From Marinococcus sp. PL1-022 (GTDB lineage: Bacteria > Bacillota > Bacilli > Bacillales > Marinococcaceae), in contig NZ_JAWXCX010000001.1 of assembly GCF_033845285.1 (NCBI RefSeq), positions 1,007,495 to 1,071,494 on the forward strand: a DNA stretch of 64,000 bases, written 5' to 3'. The stretch's first letter is position 1; every line of letters starts with the position of its first letter. This document shows positions 49,762 to 63,098 of this stretch, in pieces. The notes under the pieces are model-generated. The model had not been told where the DNA came from, searched no databases, and was given only the letters and a program-made list of their open reading frames with translations. The translations under genes were made by a program, and so were the position numbers.

Positions 49762-50259
49762 ATGAAAATTATTAAGTGGCATTACCTGCTGGCTGCGCTG
49801 ATTATTATTTTCGATCAGGTAACCAAATACATAGTAGCTGCCTCCATGCGTATTGGAGAAAGCATTGAAGTTATCCCGTCTTTTTTATACCTGACCTCTC
49901 ACCGGAACGCAGGAGCGGCCTTTGGCATACTGCAGGGCCAGCGCTGGTTTTTCTTAATCATTACGGTTGCCGTAATAGCGGTAGTGGTGTATTACATGCA
50001 GAAGTATGGTACGCTCTCATTTACTTTTGGAATTCCATTGGCTCTTGTGCTTGGAGGAGCCGTTGGAAATTTCATTGACCGTATGCTGTTCGGTGAAGTC
50101 GTCGACTTTGTTGATGTCTACCTGCTTGCCTACAATTTTCCTATTTTCAACGTCGCAGACGCTGCTCTGACGGTAGGTGTAGTCTGGCTGATTATCGGTA
50201 TGTTTTTAGATGAAAGATCACGAAAGAAGGAAGAAGCGCATGAATCCACGAATTATTGA
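49762..50259 (+). CDS. lspA: Lipoprotein signal peptidase (signal peptidase II)
   Basis: Aspartic membrane protease cleaving signal peptides of diacylglyceryl-prolipoproteins. 165 residues, four membrane helices. Conserved boxes: DQVTKYIV near 19, SHRNAGAAFGIL near 52-63, and the catalytic aspartates in GAVGNFIDRMLFGEVVDFVDVY (about 113) and FNVADAALTVG (about 135). The charged C-terminal tail is encoded in the 20-base overlap with rluD, so the pair is translated from one message. B. subtilis has ylyA between ileS and lspA; it is absent here. Confidence 0.97.
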   Translation: MKIIKWHYLLAALIIIFDQVTKYIVAASMRIGESIEVIPSFLYLTSHRNAGAAFGILQGQRWFFLIITVAVIAVVVYYMQKYGTLSFTFGIPLALVLGGAVGNFIDRMLFGEVVDFVDVYLLAYNFPIFNVADAALTVGVVWLIIGMFLDERSRKKEEAHESTNY

Positions 50260-51142
50260 CGAAGAAGAGCAGGGAATAAGAATTGACCGTCTGATGACAG
50301 ATGAACTCGAAGAATCACGTTCGGTCGTGCAGCAATGGGTAAAAGACGGCTGGATCACGGTTAACGGGGGCCGCGTGAAAAATAATTACAAGCTCCAGGC
50401 CGCCGACCGGGTCGATGTCACTATACCTGAAGATAATCATGAAGAAATGACGCCGGAAGAAATGGATCTTGATGTACGATACGAGGATGACGACGTAGTG
50501 GTGATTTACAAACCACGGGGGATGGTCGTGCATCCGGCGCCGGGACATACCCGTGGAACACTGATGAACGGGCTCCTGCACCGCTATCCGGCATGGCAGC
50601 ACCATCCCGAAGCCCGGGCAGGACTGATTCACCGACTGGATAAGGATACGTCCGGCCTGCTGATAGCAGCAAAGCATCCTAAGGCTTATGAGCAGCTGTC
50701 CGCTCAAATGAAGGACCGGAAAATTGAGCGGAAATATAAAGCAATTGTGCACGGAGAGGTGCCGCACGAAACGGGGAAAATTGATATGCCGATTGGCCGT
50801 GATCCTCATGACCGTCAGAAAATGGCGGCAGTGCGGGAAAACTCCAAGCCGGCGGTCACTCATTTTCAGGTGCTGCAGTGGTGGCACAAATATACGTTTG
50901 TGGAGTGTGAACTCGAAACCGGCCGGATGCATCAGATCCGTGTGCATTTTGCACAGATTGGCCATCCGGTGGCCGCTGATCCGAAATACGGACGCCGGAA
51001 GACTCTCTCTCTTCCGGGCCAGGCGCTGCATGCGTACCGCCTCCGGTTTGAGCACCCTGTGAGTGGAGAGTGGATCGAGGTGGAGGCTGAGCTGCCGGAG
51101 GAGATGCAGGCCGCTATTGATGAACTTAACAAAACTAGTTGA
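50240..51142 (+). CDS. rluD: RluD-type 23S rRNA/tRNA pseudouridine synthase (YlyB)
   Basis: 300 residues: N-terminal S4 domain (about 12-75, RIDRLMTDELEESRSVVQQWVKDGWITVNG) and a RluA-family catalytic domain with the aspartate motif GLIHRLDKDTSGLLIAAK (about 130-147), ERKYKAIVHGEV and the GRMHQIRVHFAQIGHPVAADPKYG block. The RNA target is not known from sequence; RluD of E. coli modifies helix 69 of 23S rRNA. ATG 50240 is preferred over an upstream ATG at 50210 because it begins the family's conserved N-terminus. Overlaps lspA by 20 bases. The pyr promoter overlaps its stop codon. Confidence 0.93.
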   Translation: MNPRIIDEEEQGIRIDRLMTDELEESRSVVQQWVKDGWITVNGGRVKNNYKLQAADRVDVTIPEDNHEEMTPEEMDLDVRYEDDDVVVIYKPRGMVVHPAPGHTRGTLMNGLLHRYPAWQHHPEARAGLIHRLDKDTSGLLIAAKHPKAYEQLSAQMKDRKIERKYKAIVHGEVPHETGKIDMPIGRDPHDRQKMAAVRENSKPAVTHFQVLQWWHKYTFVECELETGRMHQIRVHFAQIGHPVAADPKYGRRKTLSLPGQALHAYRLRFEHPVSGEWIEVEAELPEEMQAAIDELNKTS

Positions 51143-51167
51143 CCGCACAGAAAAAGACTGTCATACT
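51139..51167 (+). promoter_or_regulatory. Sigma-A promoter of the pyr operon
   Basis: TTGACC (51139-51144, overlapping the rluD stop), a 17-base spacer and CATACT (51162-51167). Transcripts would start near 51174, ahead of the first PyrR leader. Confidence 0.7.
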
Positions 51168-51197
51168 ACGTAATAACGAAAAAAACGAATGCCTTTT

Positions 51198-51336
51198 TAA
51201 CACAGTCCCGTGAGGCTGAGAAGAGGTTGTGTCTGAGCGCAGAAGGACCCAGGGCGGCGTATGTGTAAATACCCGGCCTGCGGATGAATGTGCCCGGAGC
51301 CGCAAGCTCTCATCCTTACGGGATGGGGGCTTTTTT
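51198..51336 (+). promoter_or_regulatory. PyrR attenuator 1 (pyrR leader)
   Basis: The PyrR-binding hairpin is AGTCCCGTGAGGCTG (51204-51218), close to the B. subtilis binding loop AGTCCAGAGAGGCTG; the hexaloop here reads CCGTGA rather than CAGAGA. It is followed by a strong terminator: AGCTCTCATCC (51305-51315) with GGATGGGGGCT (51321-51331) and TTTTTT (51331-51336). PyrR bound with UMP should favour termination. Confidence 0.88.
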
Positions 51337-51346
51337 GATGAAATAA

Positions 51347-51898
<552 letters not shown>

Positions 51899-51915
51899 TA
51901 AGAGTTCTCTTTAAT

Positions 51916-51984
51916 TTGAACCAGAGAGTTCAAAAAGGGATGAGACGAAAGCGTTTCTTCCCTCCATGCCAATATTAATGGAGG
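51916..51984 (+). promoter_or_regulatory. PyrR site 2, with hairpin masking the pyrP ribosome site
   Basis: TTGAAC-CAGAGA-GTTCAA (51916-51933) is a six-base stem with the exact CAGAGA loop of PyrR sites. Next GGGATGAGACG pairs with CGTTTCTTCCC (51938-51962, one mismatch), then CCTCCAT (51961-51967) pairs with ATGGAGG (51978-51984), which contains the pyrP ribosome site. The last two hairpins share bases 51961-51962 and so compete. No proper T-run is present, which suggests translational control. Confidence 0.7.
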
Positions 51985-51990
51985 TTTATC

Positions 51991-53322
51991 ATGAAAAATA
52001 ACGACGATATCCATATCCAGACCCGCCCGGCTCCCGCTACCTGGCTGATTTTGAGCCTGCAGCACCTGTTCGCCATGTTCGGATCTACAATACTCGTGCC
52101 GGCGCTCACCGGGCTCAGTCCGGCCGTAGCCCTTGTTTCCAGCGGTCTTGGAACACTTGCGTATCTGGCAATCACCAAAGGACAGATACCGGCTTACCTC
52201 GGGTCATCATTTGCTTTTATTTTCCCGATCATTGCCGCGTTATCCATCGGGGGTCCGGGGGGCGTCATGCTCGGCTCGCTCGCTGCGGGGCTTGTTTACG
52301 GCATTACGGCACTGATTATCCGTAAAGCCGGGGTAGGCTGGCTGATGAACATTCTGCCGCCGGTAGTAGTCGGTCCGGTCATTATGGTCATCGGGCTCGG
52401 TCTTGCGACGACAGCGATCGAAATGTCGATGAACTACAATGCAGACACCGGAAACTACAATGAACCAATGCGCCATATGAGCGTAGCCGCCGTAACACTT
52501 GCGATTGTCATCGTCGCTTCCGTGTTTTTCCGCGGCTTCTTCCGCATCATTCCCGTGCTGTTCGGCATCATCGGCGGATACCTGACGGCGCTTGCTGCCG
52601 GTATGGTAAATACAGGTGCCATCGGAGAGGCTTCCTGGATTCAGGTGCCGGATTTCTCCGTACCGTTTGCCACGTACAGTCCGGATTGGAGCTGGAGCGT
52701 TATCGCGATCATGGCGCCAATTGCGTTGGTGACCATCGCTGAACATATCGGCGATCAGCTTGTATTAAGCAAAGTAGCGGAAAAAAACTTTCTGAAGTCC
52801 CCGGGGCTGCACCGTTCCATCATGGGCGACGGGGTGGCAACCATGTTTGCCGCAGTGCTCGGCGGGCCGCCGAACACGACGTACGGGGAAAACATCGGAG
52901 TGCTTGCCATCACCCGTGTATTCAGCGTGTATGTGATCGGCGGAGCGGCCGTACTTGCCATCAGCTTTGGATTTATCGGAAAGGTGGAGGCCTTTATCGC
53001 AAGCATTCCCGGAGCGGTAATGGGCGGGGTTTCGATTCTGCTGTTTGGCATCATTGCCTCGAACGGACTCCGTATGCTGATTGACAACAACATTGACCTC
53101 GGCATAAAGCGGAACCTGATCATCAGCTCCGTGATTCTGGTGACCGGAATCGGGGGTGCGTTCATTGAAGTCGGGGAATACTTTGAAGTTTCAAGCATGG
53201 CGCTTGCTACAGTCATCGGTATGGTGCTGCACGCAGTACTGCCGGGGAAGGAAGATTCCTACGGCAACCGGTCGATGTTTGAATCCGTCAGTCCATCTAC
53301 ATCAAAAAATAAGGCAGCTTGA
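51991..53322 (+). CDS. pyrP: Uracil permease
   Basis: 443 residues, NCS2 (nucleobase-cation symporter 2) family, 14 membrane segments by homology with UraA. Motifs: LQHLFAMFGSTILVPALTGLSP near residue 27, ITKGQIPAYLGSSFAFI, PPVVVGPVIMVIGLGLA, the substrate-site segments ALVTIAEHIGDQLVLS and GVATMFAAVLGGPPNTTYGENIG (QNNG-like region of NCS2), then ISLL-type SILLFGIIASNGLRMLI. Imports uracil with protons. Second gene of the operon, as in B. subtilis, behind its own PyrR site. Confidence 0.96.
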   Translation: MKNNDDIHIQTRPAPATWLILSLQHLFAMFGSTILVPALTGLSPAVALVSSGLGTLAYLAITKGQIPAYLGSSFAFIFPIIAALSIGGPGGVMLGSLAAGLVYGITALIIRKAGVGWLMNILPPVVVGPVIMVIGLGLATTAIEMSMNYNADTGNYNEPMRHMSVAAVTLAIVIVASVFFRGFFRIIPVLFGIIGGYLTALAAGMVNTGAIGEASWIQVPDFSVPFATYSPDWSWSVIAIMAPIALVTIAEHIGDQLVLSKVAEKNFLKSPGLHRSIMGDGVATMFAAVLGGPPNTTYGENIGVLAITRVFSVYVIGGAAVLAISFGFIGKVEAFIASIPGAVMGGVSILLFGIIASNGLRMLIDNNIDLGIKRNLIISSVILVTGIGGAFIEVGEYFEVSSMALATVIGMVLHAVLPGKEDSYGNRSMFESVSPSTSKNKAA

Positions 53323-53333
53323 TCATCCTTTAA

Positions 53334-53453
53334 GGAAGTACAGAGAGACATCCAAGGTTGAACGGCATGGAAACACTTCCGTCAGCAGACTATCCTGCGC
53401 GGGGCGTTTCTTCATACCCGTAAACCTGGAGTCTTTCCGACTCCGGGTTTTTT
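53334..53453 (+). promoter_or_regulatory. PyrR attenuator 3 (pyrP-pyrB)
   Basis: GGAAGTA-CAGAGA-GACATCC (53334-53353): PyrR-type hairpin with exact CAGAGA loop and internal mismatches as in known sites. About 70 bases on, the terminator AACCTGGAGTC (53423-53433) pairs with GACTCCGGGTT (53439-53449), followed by TTTTT to 53453. Gives a third stop point before the biosynthetic genes. Confidence 0.88.
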
Positions 53454-53489
53454 ATATAGGATCGAGGCGCTTAAAAAGGAGCGGAAAAG

Positions 53490-54422
53490 ATGATGAGTAT
53501 AAAATCTTCAAGAACAGCATCAGTCCAGCATGTGCTGACAATGGAAGAATGGGATGTGCGGCAGATTCATGAACTGCTGGCGAAGGCCAACGCCTTCGCA
53601 GAGACGGACCGGGAACGGAAAAGCCTGCCCTTGTACGCAGCGAACTTATTTTTTGAGCCGAGCACCCGGACCAAGCTCAGCTTTGAAGCGGCCGAACAGA
53701 ATCTCGGTCTCGGGATCCTCCATTTCGATGCTGCCACCTCAAGCGTAAAAAAGGGAGAGAGCCTGTACGATACGGTGCGCACGCTCGAAAGCATCGGCGC
53801 GGATGTAGTTGTTATCCGTCACGAGCAGGAGCGGTACTTTGATGAACTGCGGGACTTTATCAACATTCCCATCATTAACGGCGGGGATGGCTGCGGGCAT
53901 CACCCCACCCAGTCTTTTCTGGATTTAATGACCATCCAGCAGGAGTTTGGACGGTTTGCCGGGGTGAAGGTCGTCATTGCCGGCGATATCCGGCACAGCC
54001 GGGTCGCCCGTTCAAACGTGGAGGTATTGGAGCGTCTCGGAGCGAAGGTATACGTATCGGGACCAAGAGAATGGATGGATGAAGCCATGAGCAGCCGTTT
54101 TATTCCGATGGATGAAGCGGTAGAGGTGGCGGACGTCATGATGATGCTCCGCATTCAGCATGAACGGCATACTGTACAGCTGATAGCCGGCCCGAACGAT
54201 TATCACGAAGCATACGGACTCACAATAGAACGGGCGCAGCGCATGAAGGACAAAAGCATTATTATGCACCCTGCCCCAATCAACCGGGGTGTGGAAATCG
54301 CGGACTCGCTCGTGGAGGGCAGCCGCTCAAGAATCTTTAAGCAGATGACAAATGGTGTGTTTATTCGTATGGCTGTGCTTGATCACGTATTAAGACAGGC
54401 TAAAGGAGGAGATTGGAAATGA
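53490..54422 (+). CDS. pyrB: Aspartate carbamoyltransferase catalytic chain
   Basis: Condenses carbamoyl phosphate and aspartate. 310 residues: carbamoyl phosphate loop [20 protein letters not shown] (residues 53-72), [53 protein letters not shown]. No regulatory chain gene is nearby, as in other bacilli, where the enzyme is a lone trimer. Start ATG 53490 or 53493 behind AAAAGGAG. Its stop overlaps the pyrC ATG by four bases. Confidence 0.97.
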   Translation: MMSIKSSRTASVQHVLTMEEWDVRQIHELLAKANAFAETDRERKSLPLYAANLFFEPSTRTKLSFEAAEQNLGLGILHFDAATSSVKKGESLYDTVRTLESIGADVVVIRHEQERYFDELRDFINIPIINGGDGCGHHPTQSFLDLMTIQQEFGRFAGVKVVIAGDIRHSRVARSNVEVLERLGAKVYVSGPREWMDEAMSSRFIPMDEAVEVADVMMMLRIQHERHTVQLIAGPNDYHEAYGLTIERAQRMKDKSIIMHPAPINRGVEIADSLVEGSRSRIFKQMTNGVFIRMAVLDHVLRQAKGGDWK

Positions 54423-55702
54423 ACGGATGGATTATCAATGCGCAGGTGTTTACCTCCGGGGAAATCATTGGACCGAAGGATGTACTGATTGAAAACGGGC
54501 GTATCCAGGACATAGGCCGGGCGCCGGAGGGAGCTGAAGTGGTGCTCGATGCAAAAGGGCGGCTGCTCAGCCCGGGTCTGGTCGATGTGCATGTGCATCT
54601 TCGTGAGCCGGGAGGCGAGCATAAAGAAACGATCTATTCAGGTACAAAGGCGGCGGCCAAAGGCGGATTCACCACCGTTTGTCCGATGCCAAATACGCAT
54701 CCGGTACCGGACTCCGCAGGAAAGCTTGATCTGCTATATGAACGCATCGAAGCGACGGCTGTTGTGCGTGTTCTTCCCTACGCCTCGATTACGGAAAAAC
54801 AGCAGGGAACCGGACGTACGAACATGAAAGCACTGAAAGAGCACGGGGCCTTTGCTTTTACAGATGACGGAGTGGGCGTTCAGGACGCCTCTGTCATGTA
54901 CGAAGCCATGATGGAAGCAGCAGCGGTCGATATGCCGGTGGTGGCGCACTGTGAAGAAAATACGCTCGTATACGGCGGCAGCGTGCACGCCGGCAGGTTT
55001 GCGGAAAAGAACGGACTAAAGGGCATACCGGCGGTAGCTGAATCGGTTCATATCGCCCGCGATATTCTGCTTGCTGAAGCGGCCGGCTGCCATTATCACG
55101 TGTGTCACGTGAGCACGAAGGAATCCGTGCGGCTGATCCGCGATGCCAAGCGTGCCGGCATCCATGTAACAGCTGAAGTGACGCCGCATCATCTGCTGCT
55201 GAGCGAAGACGACATACCTGAGGTGGACACGAACTATAAAATGAATCCGCCGCTGCGGTCCCGCGGTGACCGGCAGGCACTGCTTGAAGCCTGGCTCGAG
55301 GGCACCATTGATTTTATAGCGACCGACCATGCGCCTCACGCGGCGGAAGAAAAAGCACGGCCTATCGGCGAAGCCCCGTTTGGAATTACGGGATTTGAAA
55401 CGGCCTTTCCGCTTTTATATAACGAACTGGTTTTAAACGAAGTATGTACGCTGGAGTATCTGCTCGCCTCAATGACGGAGCGGCCGGCCCGGGTGTTCGG
55501 ACTTGGTGCCGGGACGCTTGCCCCCGGTGCTGCTGCAGATCTGACGCTCATTGACCTCGAGCACGAAGAAGCAGTTGACCCAGCGCAGTTTGTGTCAAAA
55601 GGAAAAAACACGCCGTTTACCGGCTGGAAACTGAAAGGCTGGCCGGTACTCACGATCGTAGACGGACAGACAGTGTATGAAAAGGAAGAGGTGCAGCAAT
55701 GA
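54419..55702 (+). CDS. pyrC: Dihydroorotase (class I)
   Basis: Closes N-carbamoyl-aspartate to dihydroorotate. 427 residues, Zn amidohydrolase of the longer Gram-positive type: [16 protein letters not shown] near residue 57, [14 protein letters not shown], the metal histidines in [10 protein letters not shown] and [22 protein letters not shown], and the aspartate of [13 protein letters not shown] 54419 is 9 bases from AAGGAGG; a TTG two codons upstream is possible but weaker. Overlaps pyrB and carA by four bases each (ATGA). Confidence 0.96.
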   Translation: MNGWIINAQVFTSGEIIGPKDVLIENGRIQDIGRAPEGAEVVLDAKGRLLSPGLVDVHVHLREPGGEHKETIYSGTKAAAKGGFTTVCPMPNTHPVPDSAGKLDLLYERIEATAVVRVLPYASITEKQQGTGRTNMKALKEHGAFAFTDDGVGVQDASVMYEAMMEAAAVDMPVVAHCEENTLVYGGSVHAGRFAEKNGLKGIPAVAESVHIARDILLAEAAGCHYHVCHVSTKESVRLIRDAKRAGIHVTAEVTPHHLLLSEDDIPEVDTNYKMNPPLRSRGDRQALLEAWLEGTIDFIATDHAPHAAEEKARPIGEAPFGITGFETAFPLLYNELVLNEVCTLEYLLASMTERPARVFGLGAGTLAPGAAADLTLIDLEHEEAVDPAQFVSKGKNTPFTGWKLKGWPVLTIVDGQTVYEKEEVQQ

Positions 55703-56787
55703 AGCGCAAATTAATACTGGAAAATGGAGCAGTTTTTCACGGAGAAGGCATTGGAAGCGAACGGGAAACGGTAGGGGAAGTCGTATTCAACACCGGCATG
55801 ACCGGTTATCAGGAGATTTTATCCGATCCGTCCTACTGCGATCAGCTGGTGACGCTGACGTATCCGCTGATCGGCAACTACGGCATTAACCGGGATGACT
55901 TCGAAACGATGCACTCCTCTGCCGGTGGAGTGATCGTCAAGGAAGCGGCATCGCATCCAAGCAATTTCCGAAGCATTGGAACACTCAGCGAATGGCTGCA
56001 TGAAAAAGATATTCCTGGTCTGTGCGGCATTGATACAAGACGTCTGACGAAAATGATCCGGACGGCCGGCACGCTGCGGGGCAGACTGTGCGCAGAAGAA
56101 GCGGAAGAAGAGGAAATCGTCCGGGAGCTGCAGCAGTGGCTCGACCCCCGGGACCAGGTGTCCAGGGTCAGTACGAAAAATGCCTACCACGCACCGGGCA
56201 ACGGCAAACGGGTCGTTTTGATGGATTACGGGGCCAAGCATGGTATCACCCGGAATCTGCTCAGCCGCGGCTGCGATGTGTTTGTGCTTCCATACAACGC
56301 CACGGCGAAGGAAGTGCTCGCCCTGAACCCGGACGGAGTAATGCTAAGTAACGGCCCCGGGGACCCTGAAGACGTACCGGAGGCCGTGGAGACGCTGCGT
56401 GGTTTGATCGGTGAAGTGCCGGTGTTTGGGATATGTCTCGGCCATCAGCTGCTGAGTCTAGCCTGCGGGGCCACCTCGTCGAAGCTCAAATTCGGCCACC
56501 GCGGGGGGAACCATCCGGTCAAGCAGGTGAAAACCGGCCGGGTGGATATAACCTCCCAGAACCACGGCTATACCGTGGACCGGGATTCCCTGATGGGCAC
56601 AGACCTTATACTGACACACGTCAACGTTAACGACGGCACGGTGGAAGGCGTCGAACACCGGGAGTATCCGGCCTTCAGTGTCCAGTACCATCCGGAGGCC
56701 TGCCCGGGACCGAGCGATGCCAACGACCTGTTCGACCAGTTTGTCCGCTTAATGAACCGCTACGAAAAAGTACCTACTCGAATGTAA
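55699..56787 (+). CDS. carA: Carbamoyl phosphate synthase small (glutaminase) subunit, pyrimidine type
   Basis: Releases ammonia from glutamine for the large subunit. 362 residues: N-terminal domain with [19 protein letters not shown] and [16 protein letters not shown]-terminal class I glutaminase with the nucleophile cysteine in [14 protein letters not shown] (about 247) and [10 protein letters not shown] (about 331-333). The gene is called pyrAA in B. subtilis; its place in the pyr operon identifies it as the pyrimidine-repressed enzyme. ATGA overlap with pyrC; 13 bases to carB. Confidence 0.97.
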   Translation: MKRKLILENGAVFHGEGIGSERETVGEVVFNTGMTGYQEILSDPSYCDQLVTLTYPLIGNYGINRDDFETMHSSAGGVIVKEAASHPSNFRSIGTLSEWLHEKDIPGLCGIDTRRLTKMIRTAGTLRGRLCAEEAEEEEIVRELQQWLDPRDQVSRVSTKNAYHAPGNGKRVVLMDYGAKHGITRNLLSRGCDVFVLPYNATAKEVLALNPDGVMLSNGPGDPEDVPEAVETLRGLIGEVPVFGICLGHQLLSLACGATSSKLKFGHRGGNHPVKQVKTGRVDITSQNHGYTVDRDSLMGTDLILTHVNVNDGTVEGVEHREYPAFSVQYHPEACPGPSDANDLFDQFVRLMNRYEKVPTRM

Positions 56788-56800
56788 AAGGGGAGTCACC

Positions 56801-59800
56801 ATGCCAAAACGTACAGATATCCAAAAAATATTAGTGATTGGCTCTGGCCCTATCGTGATCGGCCAGGCTGCGGAGTTTGACTATGCAGGAACCCAGGCGT
56901 GCCAGGCGTTAAAGGAAGAAGGATACGAGGTCATTTTAATTAATTCCAACCCGGCAACCATCATGACAGACACCAACATTGCCGACCAGGTGTACATGGA
57001 GCCGCTGACGCTTGAGTTTGTTGACCGGGTGATACGCAAAGAACGTCCCGATGCCATCCTTCCTACTCTCGGCGGCCAAACCGGGCTGAATATGGCGATG
57101 GAGCTGCACCGCCACGGACTGCTCGAGCGGTATGATATTTCCCTTCTTGGCACCGAGCTGTCTGCAATCGAGCAGGCAGAGGACCGGGAGTCCTTCCGGA
57201 ACCTGATGTACGAGCTGAATGAGCCGGTTCCGGAAAGCACCATCGTGCACAACCTGCAGGAAGCAGAGGCCTTTGTGGAGGAAATCGGCTATCCGGTTAT
57301 CGTGCGGCCGGCCTATACACTTGGCGGCACCGGCGGCGGCCTGGTCGACAATCACGACGAGCTCGTGGAAATTGTCGGCTCCGGGCTCAAGTACAGCCCG
57401 GTGACCCAGTGCCTGCTTGAAAAAAGCATCGCAGGCTTTAAAGAGCTTGAATACGAGGTGATGCGCGACAGCTCCGGGCAGGCCATTGTTGTCTGTAACA
57501 TGGAAAACATCGACGCGGTCGGTATTCATACCGGCGACTCAATCGTCACCGCCCCGAGCCAGACGCTTGCCGACCGGGAGTACCACATGCTCCGGGATTC
57601 GTCTTTGAAAATCATCCGCGCGCTTGAAATCGAAGGCGGATGCAACGTGCAGTTTGCCCTCTCTCCGGACAGCTTTGAATATTACATCATCGAGGTGAAT
57701 CCGCGGGTGAGCCGTTCGTCGGCACTTGCGTCCAAAGCGACCGGCTACCCGATTGCCAAGCTGGCAGCAAAGATTGCGGCGGGCTATAAGCTCGATGAGT
57801 TAAAGAATCCGATTACAGGGACGACGTACGCAAGCTTTGAGCCGGCCCTTGATTATGTAGTAACGAAAATTCCCCGCTGGCCGTTTGACAAATTTGAAGC
57901 AGCGAACCGCCGGCTCGGTACGCAGATGAAGGCAACAGGAGAAGTGATGGCCATCGGACGCTCATTTGAAGAGTCCATTTTAAAAGGTATCCGGTCGCTT
58001 GAACTCGGACGGGCTTTTCTGACGCATCCGGACTACGCCGAGGATTCTGAAGACAAGCTCATAGACAAGCTTATTCGTGCGGATGATGAGCGGCTGTTTT
58101 ATATCGGGGAGGCGCTGAAGCGGGGCTACTCGCTTGAACAGCTGCACAGCTGGACAAAAATTGATTTGTTTTTCCTCGAAAAATTTGCCGGCATTGTCAA
58201 AGTGGCCGAGATGGCACGTGCGTATCCAAATGACGAAGAGATTCTCCGGGTGGCCAAGACGACGGGAATCGCCGACGAAACGCTCGCAGCCTACTGGAAT
58301 ACAACAGAGAAAAAGGTGCGCAGCCAGCGCCTCGATCTGGGTATTACGCCCGTGTATAAAATGGTCGACACGTGTGCGGCGGAATTCGAATCCGAAACGC
58401 CGTATTACTACTCCTCCTATGAGGAAGAAAACGAAAGCAGCAAAACGGGGCGTCCGTCTGTTATCGTTCTCGGCTCCGGCCCGATCCGTATCGGACAGGG
58501 CGTGGAATTTGACTACGCGACGGTGCATACCGTCTGGGCGCTCCAGGAAGCGGGATACGAAGCGATTATTATCAACAACAATCCGGAAACCGTGTCGACA
58601 GACTTCAGCGTCTCCGACAAGCTGTACTTTGAGCCGCTGACCGTAGAGGACGTGATGCACGTGGTCGATGTGGAACAGCCGGAGGGCGTTATCGTTCAGT
58701 TCGGCGGACAGACGGCGATTAACCTTGCGGATGGTCTCGCCGACCACGGCGTCAAGATTCTCGGCACTACACTCGAAGACATGGACCGGGCGGAGGACCG
58801 GGATAAATTTGAAGCAGCGCTGCAGTCGCTCAAAATCCCTCAGCCGCTCGGCCGTACAGCCGTCAGCACAGAAGAGGCACGAGTGGTGGCTGCTGATATC
58901 GGCTACCCAGTTCTGGTACGCCCGTCGTACGTTCTGGGCGGACGGGCAATGGAAATTGTCGGAAATGAAAAAGAACTGCTTAACTACATGGAACGGGCTG
59001 TACGCGTTAACCGCAAGCACCCGGTACTGATCGACCGTTATATGGTCGGAAAGGAAGTGGAGGTTGACGCAATTTCAGACGGTGAGACGGTGCTAATACC
59101 GGGAATCATGGAGCATATCGAACGCGCCGGCGTGCATTCAGGCGATTCGATTGCGGTCTATCCATCGCAGACGCTTTCGGAGCATACGAAACAAACGCTT
59201 GCAGAGCGGACGGTCGCTATCGGAAAAGGGCTGAATATTAAAGGACTGCTCAACATTCAGTTCGTCATACACGAAGACGAAGTGTATGTGCTTGAAGTGA
59301 ATCCGCGAGCGAGCCGCACCCTGCCGTTTTTAAGTAAAATTACCGGGTGCCCGATCGCCAAGCTTGCCACCCGGGTGATGGTTGGCGAACCCCTGGCTTC
59401 GCTCGGGTACGAAAGCGGACTGCTGCCGGAGGCAGAAGGCGTTTCGGTCAAGGTGCCGGTCTTTTCCTTCGCCAAGCTCCGCCAGGTGGAAATATCGCTC
59501 GGCCCGGAAATGAAATCGACCGGAGAAGTGATGGGCCGGGATCAGACACTCGAGAAAGCCTTGTATAAAGGACTGATCGCTTCCGGGATGAAAATTCCAA
59601 ATCACGGCACCGTGCTGTTTACTATCGCCGACGAATGGAAAAAGGAGGCGCTTGCGCTCGCCAGAAGGTTTCATGCAATCGGCTATGCGATTACAGCGAC
59701 CCAGGGAACCGCAGCGTGGCTGAACAAGGAAGGCATACCGGCTTCGTCGGTGGCAAAAGTGGAGGAAGAGTCGCCAAACATTCTGGACTTTATCCGGGAA

Positions 59801-60012
59801 GGCAAAGCCCAGTTTGTGATCAATACTATGGAAAAACAGAAAAAAGCGGCGGCGGACGGCTTTCGGATCCGTCGGGAAGCGGTGGAAAATGAAGTAGTAT
59901 GTCTCACCTCGCTCGACACAGCTGGAGCCCTGCTGAAGGTGCTTGAGATGATTACCTTTTCCACAGAAGCCATGCCGGCGATGAAAGAAGACCGTACAAA
60001 TGAGGTGATGGC

Positions 60013-60016
<4 letters not shown>
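56801..60016 (+). CDS. carB: Carbamoyl phosphate synthase large subunit, pyrimidine type
   Basis: Makes carbamoyl phosphate from bicarbonate, ammonia and two ATP. 1,071 residues with two homologous ATP-grasp halves: first [20 protein letters not shown] and [29 protein letters not shown]; second [20 protein letters not shown] and [28 protein letters not shown]; then a C-terminal MGS-like regulatory domain from about 930 ([24 protein letters not shown]). B. subtilis pyrAB. Its TGA stop overlaps the pyrK GTG start (GTGA). Confidence 0.98.
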
Positions 60017-62411
<2,395 letters not shown>

Positions 62412-62422
<11 letters not shown>

Positions 62423-63038
62423 AGAACTTCTCAGCAGAGATCTGCTGACCATCGAAGCAGTGACCCTGCGACCGGATGAACCGTTTACCTGGTCTTCCGG
62501 TATCCGCTCCCCGATATACTGCGATAACCGGCTGACGCTTTCATATCCGGATGTACGGACCCGGGTGGCAGAAGGCCTGGCGGAGCTGATCCGGGTCAAT
62601 TACCCTGAGGCTACGATTGTTGCCGGCACCGCGACGGCCGGTATCGCTCATGCGGCGCTTGCAGCAGACAGGCTCGGCCTGCCGATGTGCTATGTACGCG
62701 GATCCTCCAAATCCCACGGTAAAGGCAATCAAATAGAAGGGCGGGTCACGCCGGAGGATAAAGTCGTAATTGTTGAAGATTTAATCTCGACCGGCAAAAG
62801 CATGATAACGGTCCAACAGGCGCTTCTGGAAGCCGGAGCCGAGGTGCTCGGAGCCGCTGCGATTTTCACATATGAGCTCGAGGAAGCCGCAAGGCAGCTT
62901 AAAGAAGCACAGCTGCCGGCAAAAACACTGACCAACTACTCTGCGCTGATTCAGATTGCTGCTGAGGAAGGCTACGTGCAGGAAAAAGACATCGAGCGTC
63001 TGCAGGAATGGAAGCAGGCCCCGGCGTCCTGGGCGTAA
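62412..63038 (+). CDS. pyrE: Orotate phosphoribosyltransferase
   Basis: Makes OMP from orotate and PRPP. 208 residues: [25 protein letters not shown] near the start, [17 protein letters not shown], the lysine-rich [17 protein letters not shown] loop and the PRPP motif [20 protein letters not shown] 62412 is the start by homology; it lies inside the end of pyrF, which suggests coupled translation. Last gene of the operon, followed by a two-way terminator. Confidence 0.97.
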
Positions 63039-63054
63039 ATACGAATGAAAAAAA

Positions 63055-63098
63055 GCTCCTCCCGGACAGCTCAGCTGTACCGGAAGGAGCCGTTTTTT
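63055..63098. terminator. Bidirectional terminator, pyr operon / rqcH
   Basis: Outer stem GCTCCT (63055-63060) with AGGAGC (63085-63090) and an inner CCGGACAGCT/AGCTGTACCGG stem with one bulged base, flanked by an A-run on the left and TTTTTT (63093-63098) on the right. Confidence 0.9.

Noticed and set aside
57980-59020. 346-codon open frame antisense to carB
   Set aside because: Same reasons: full overlap with a conserved gene, low-complexity translation, no start signals.
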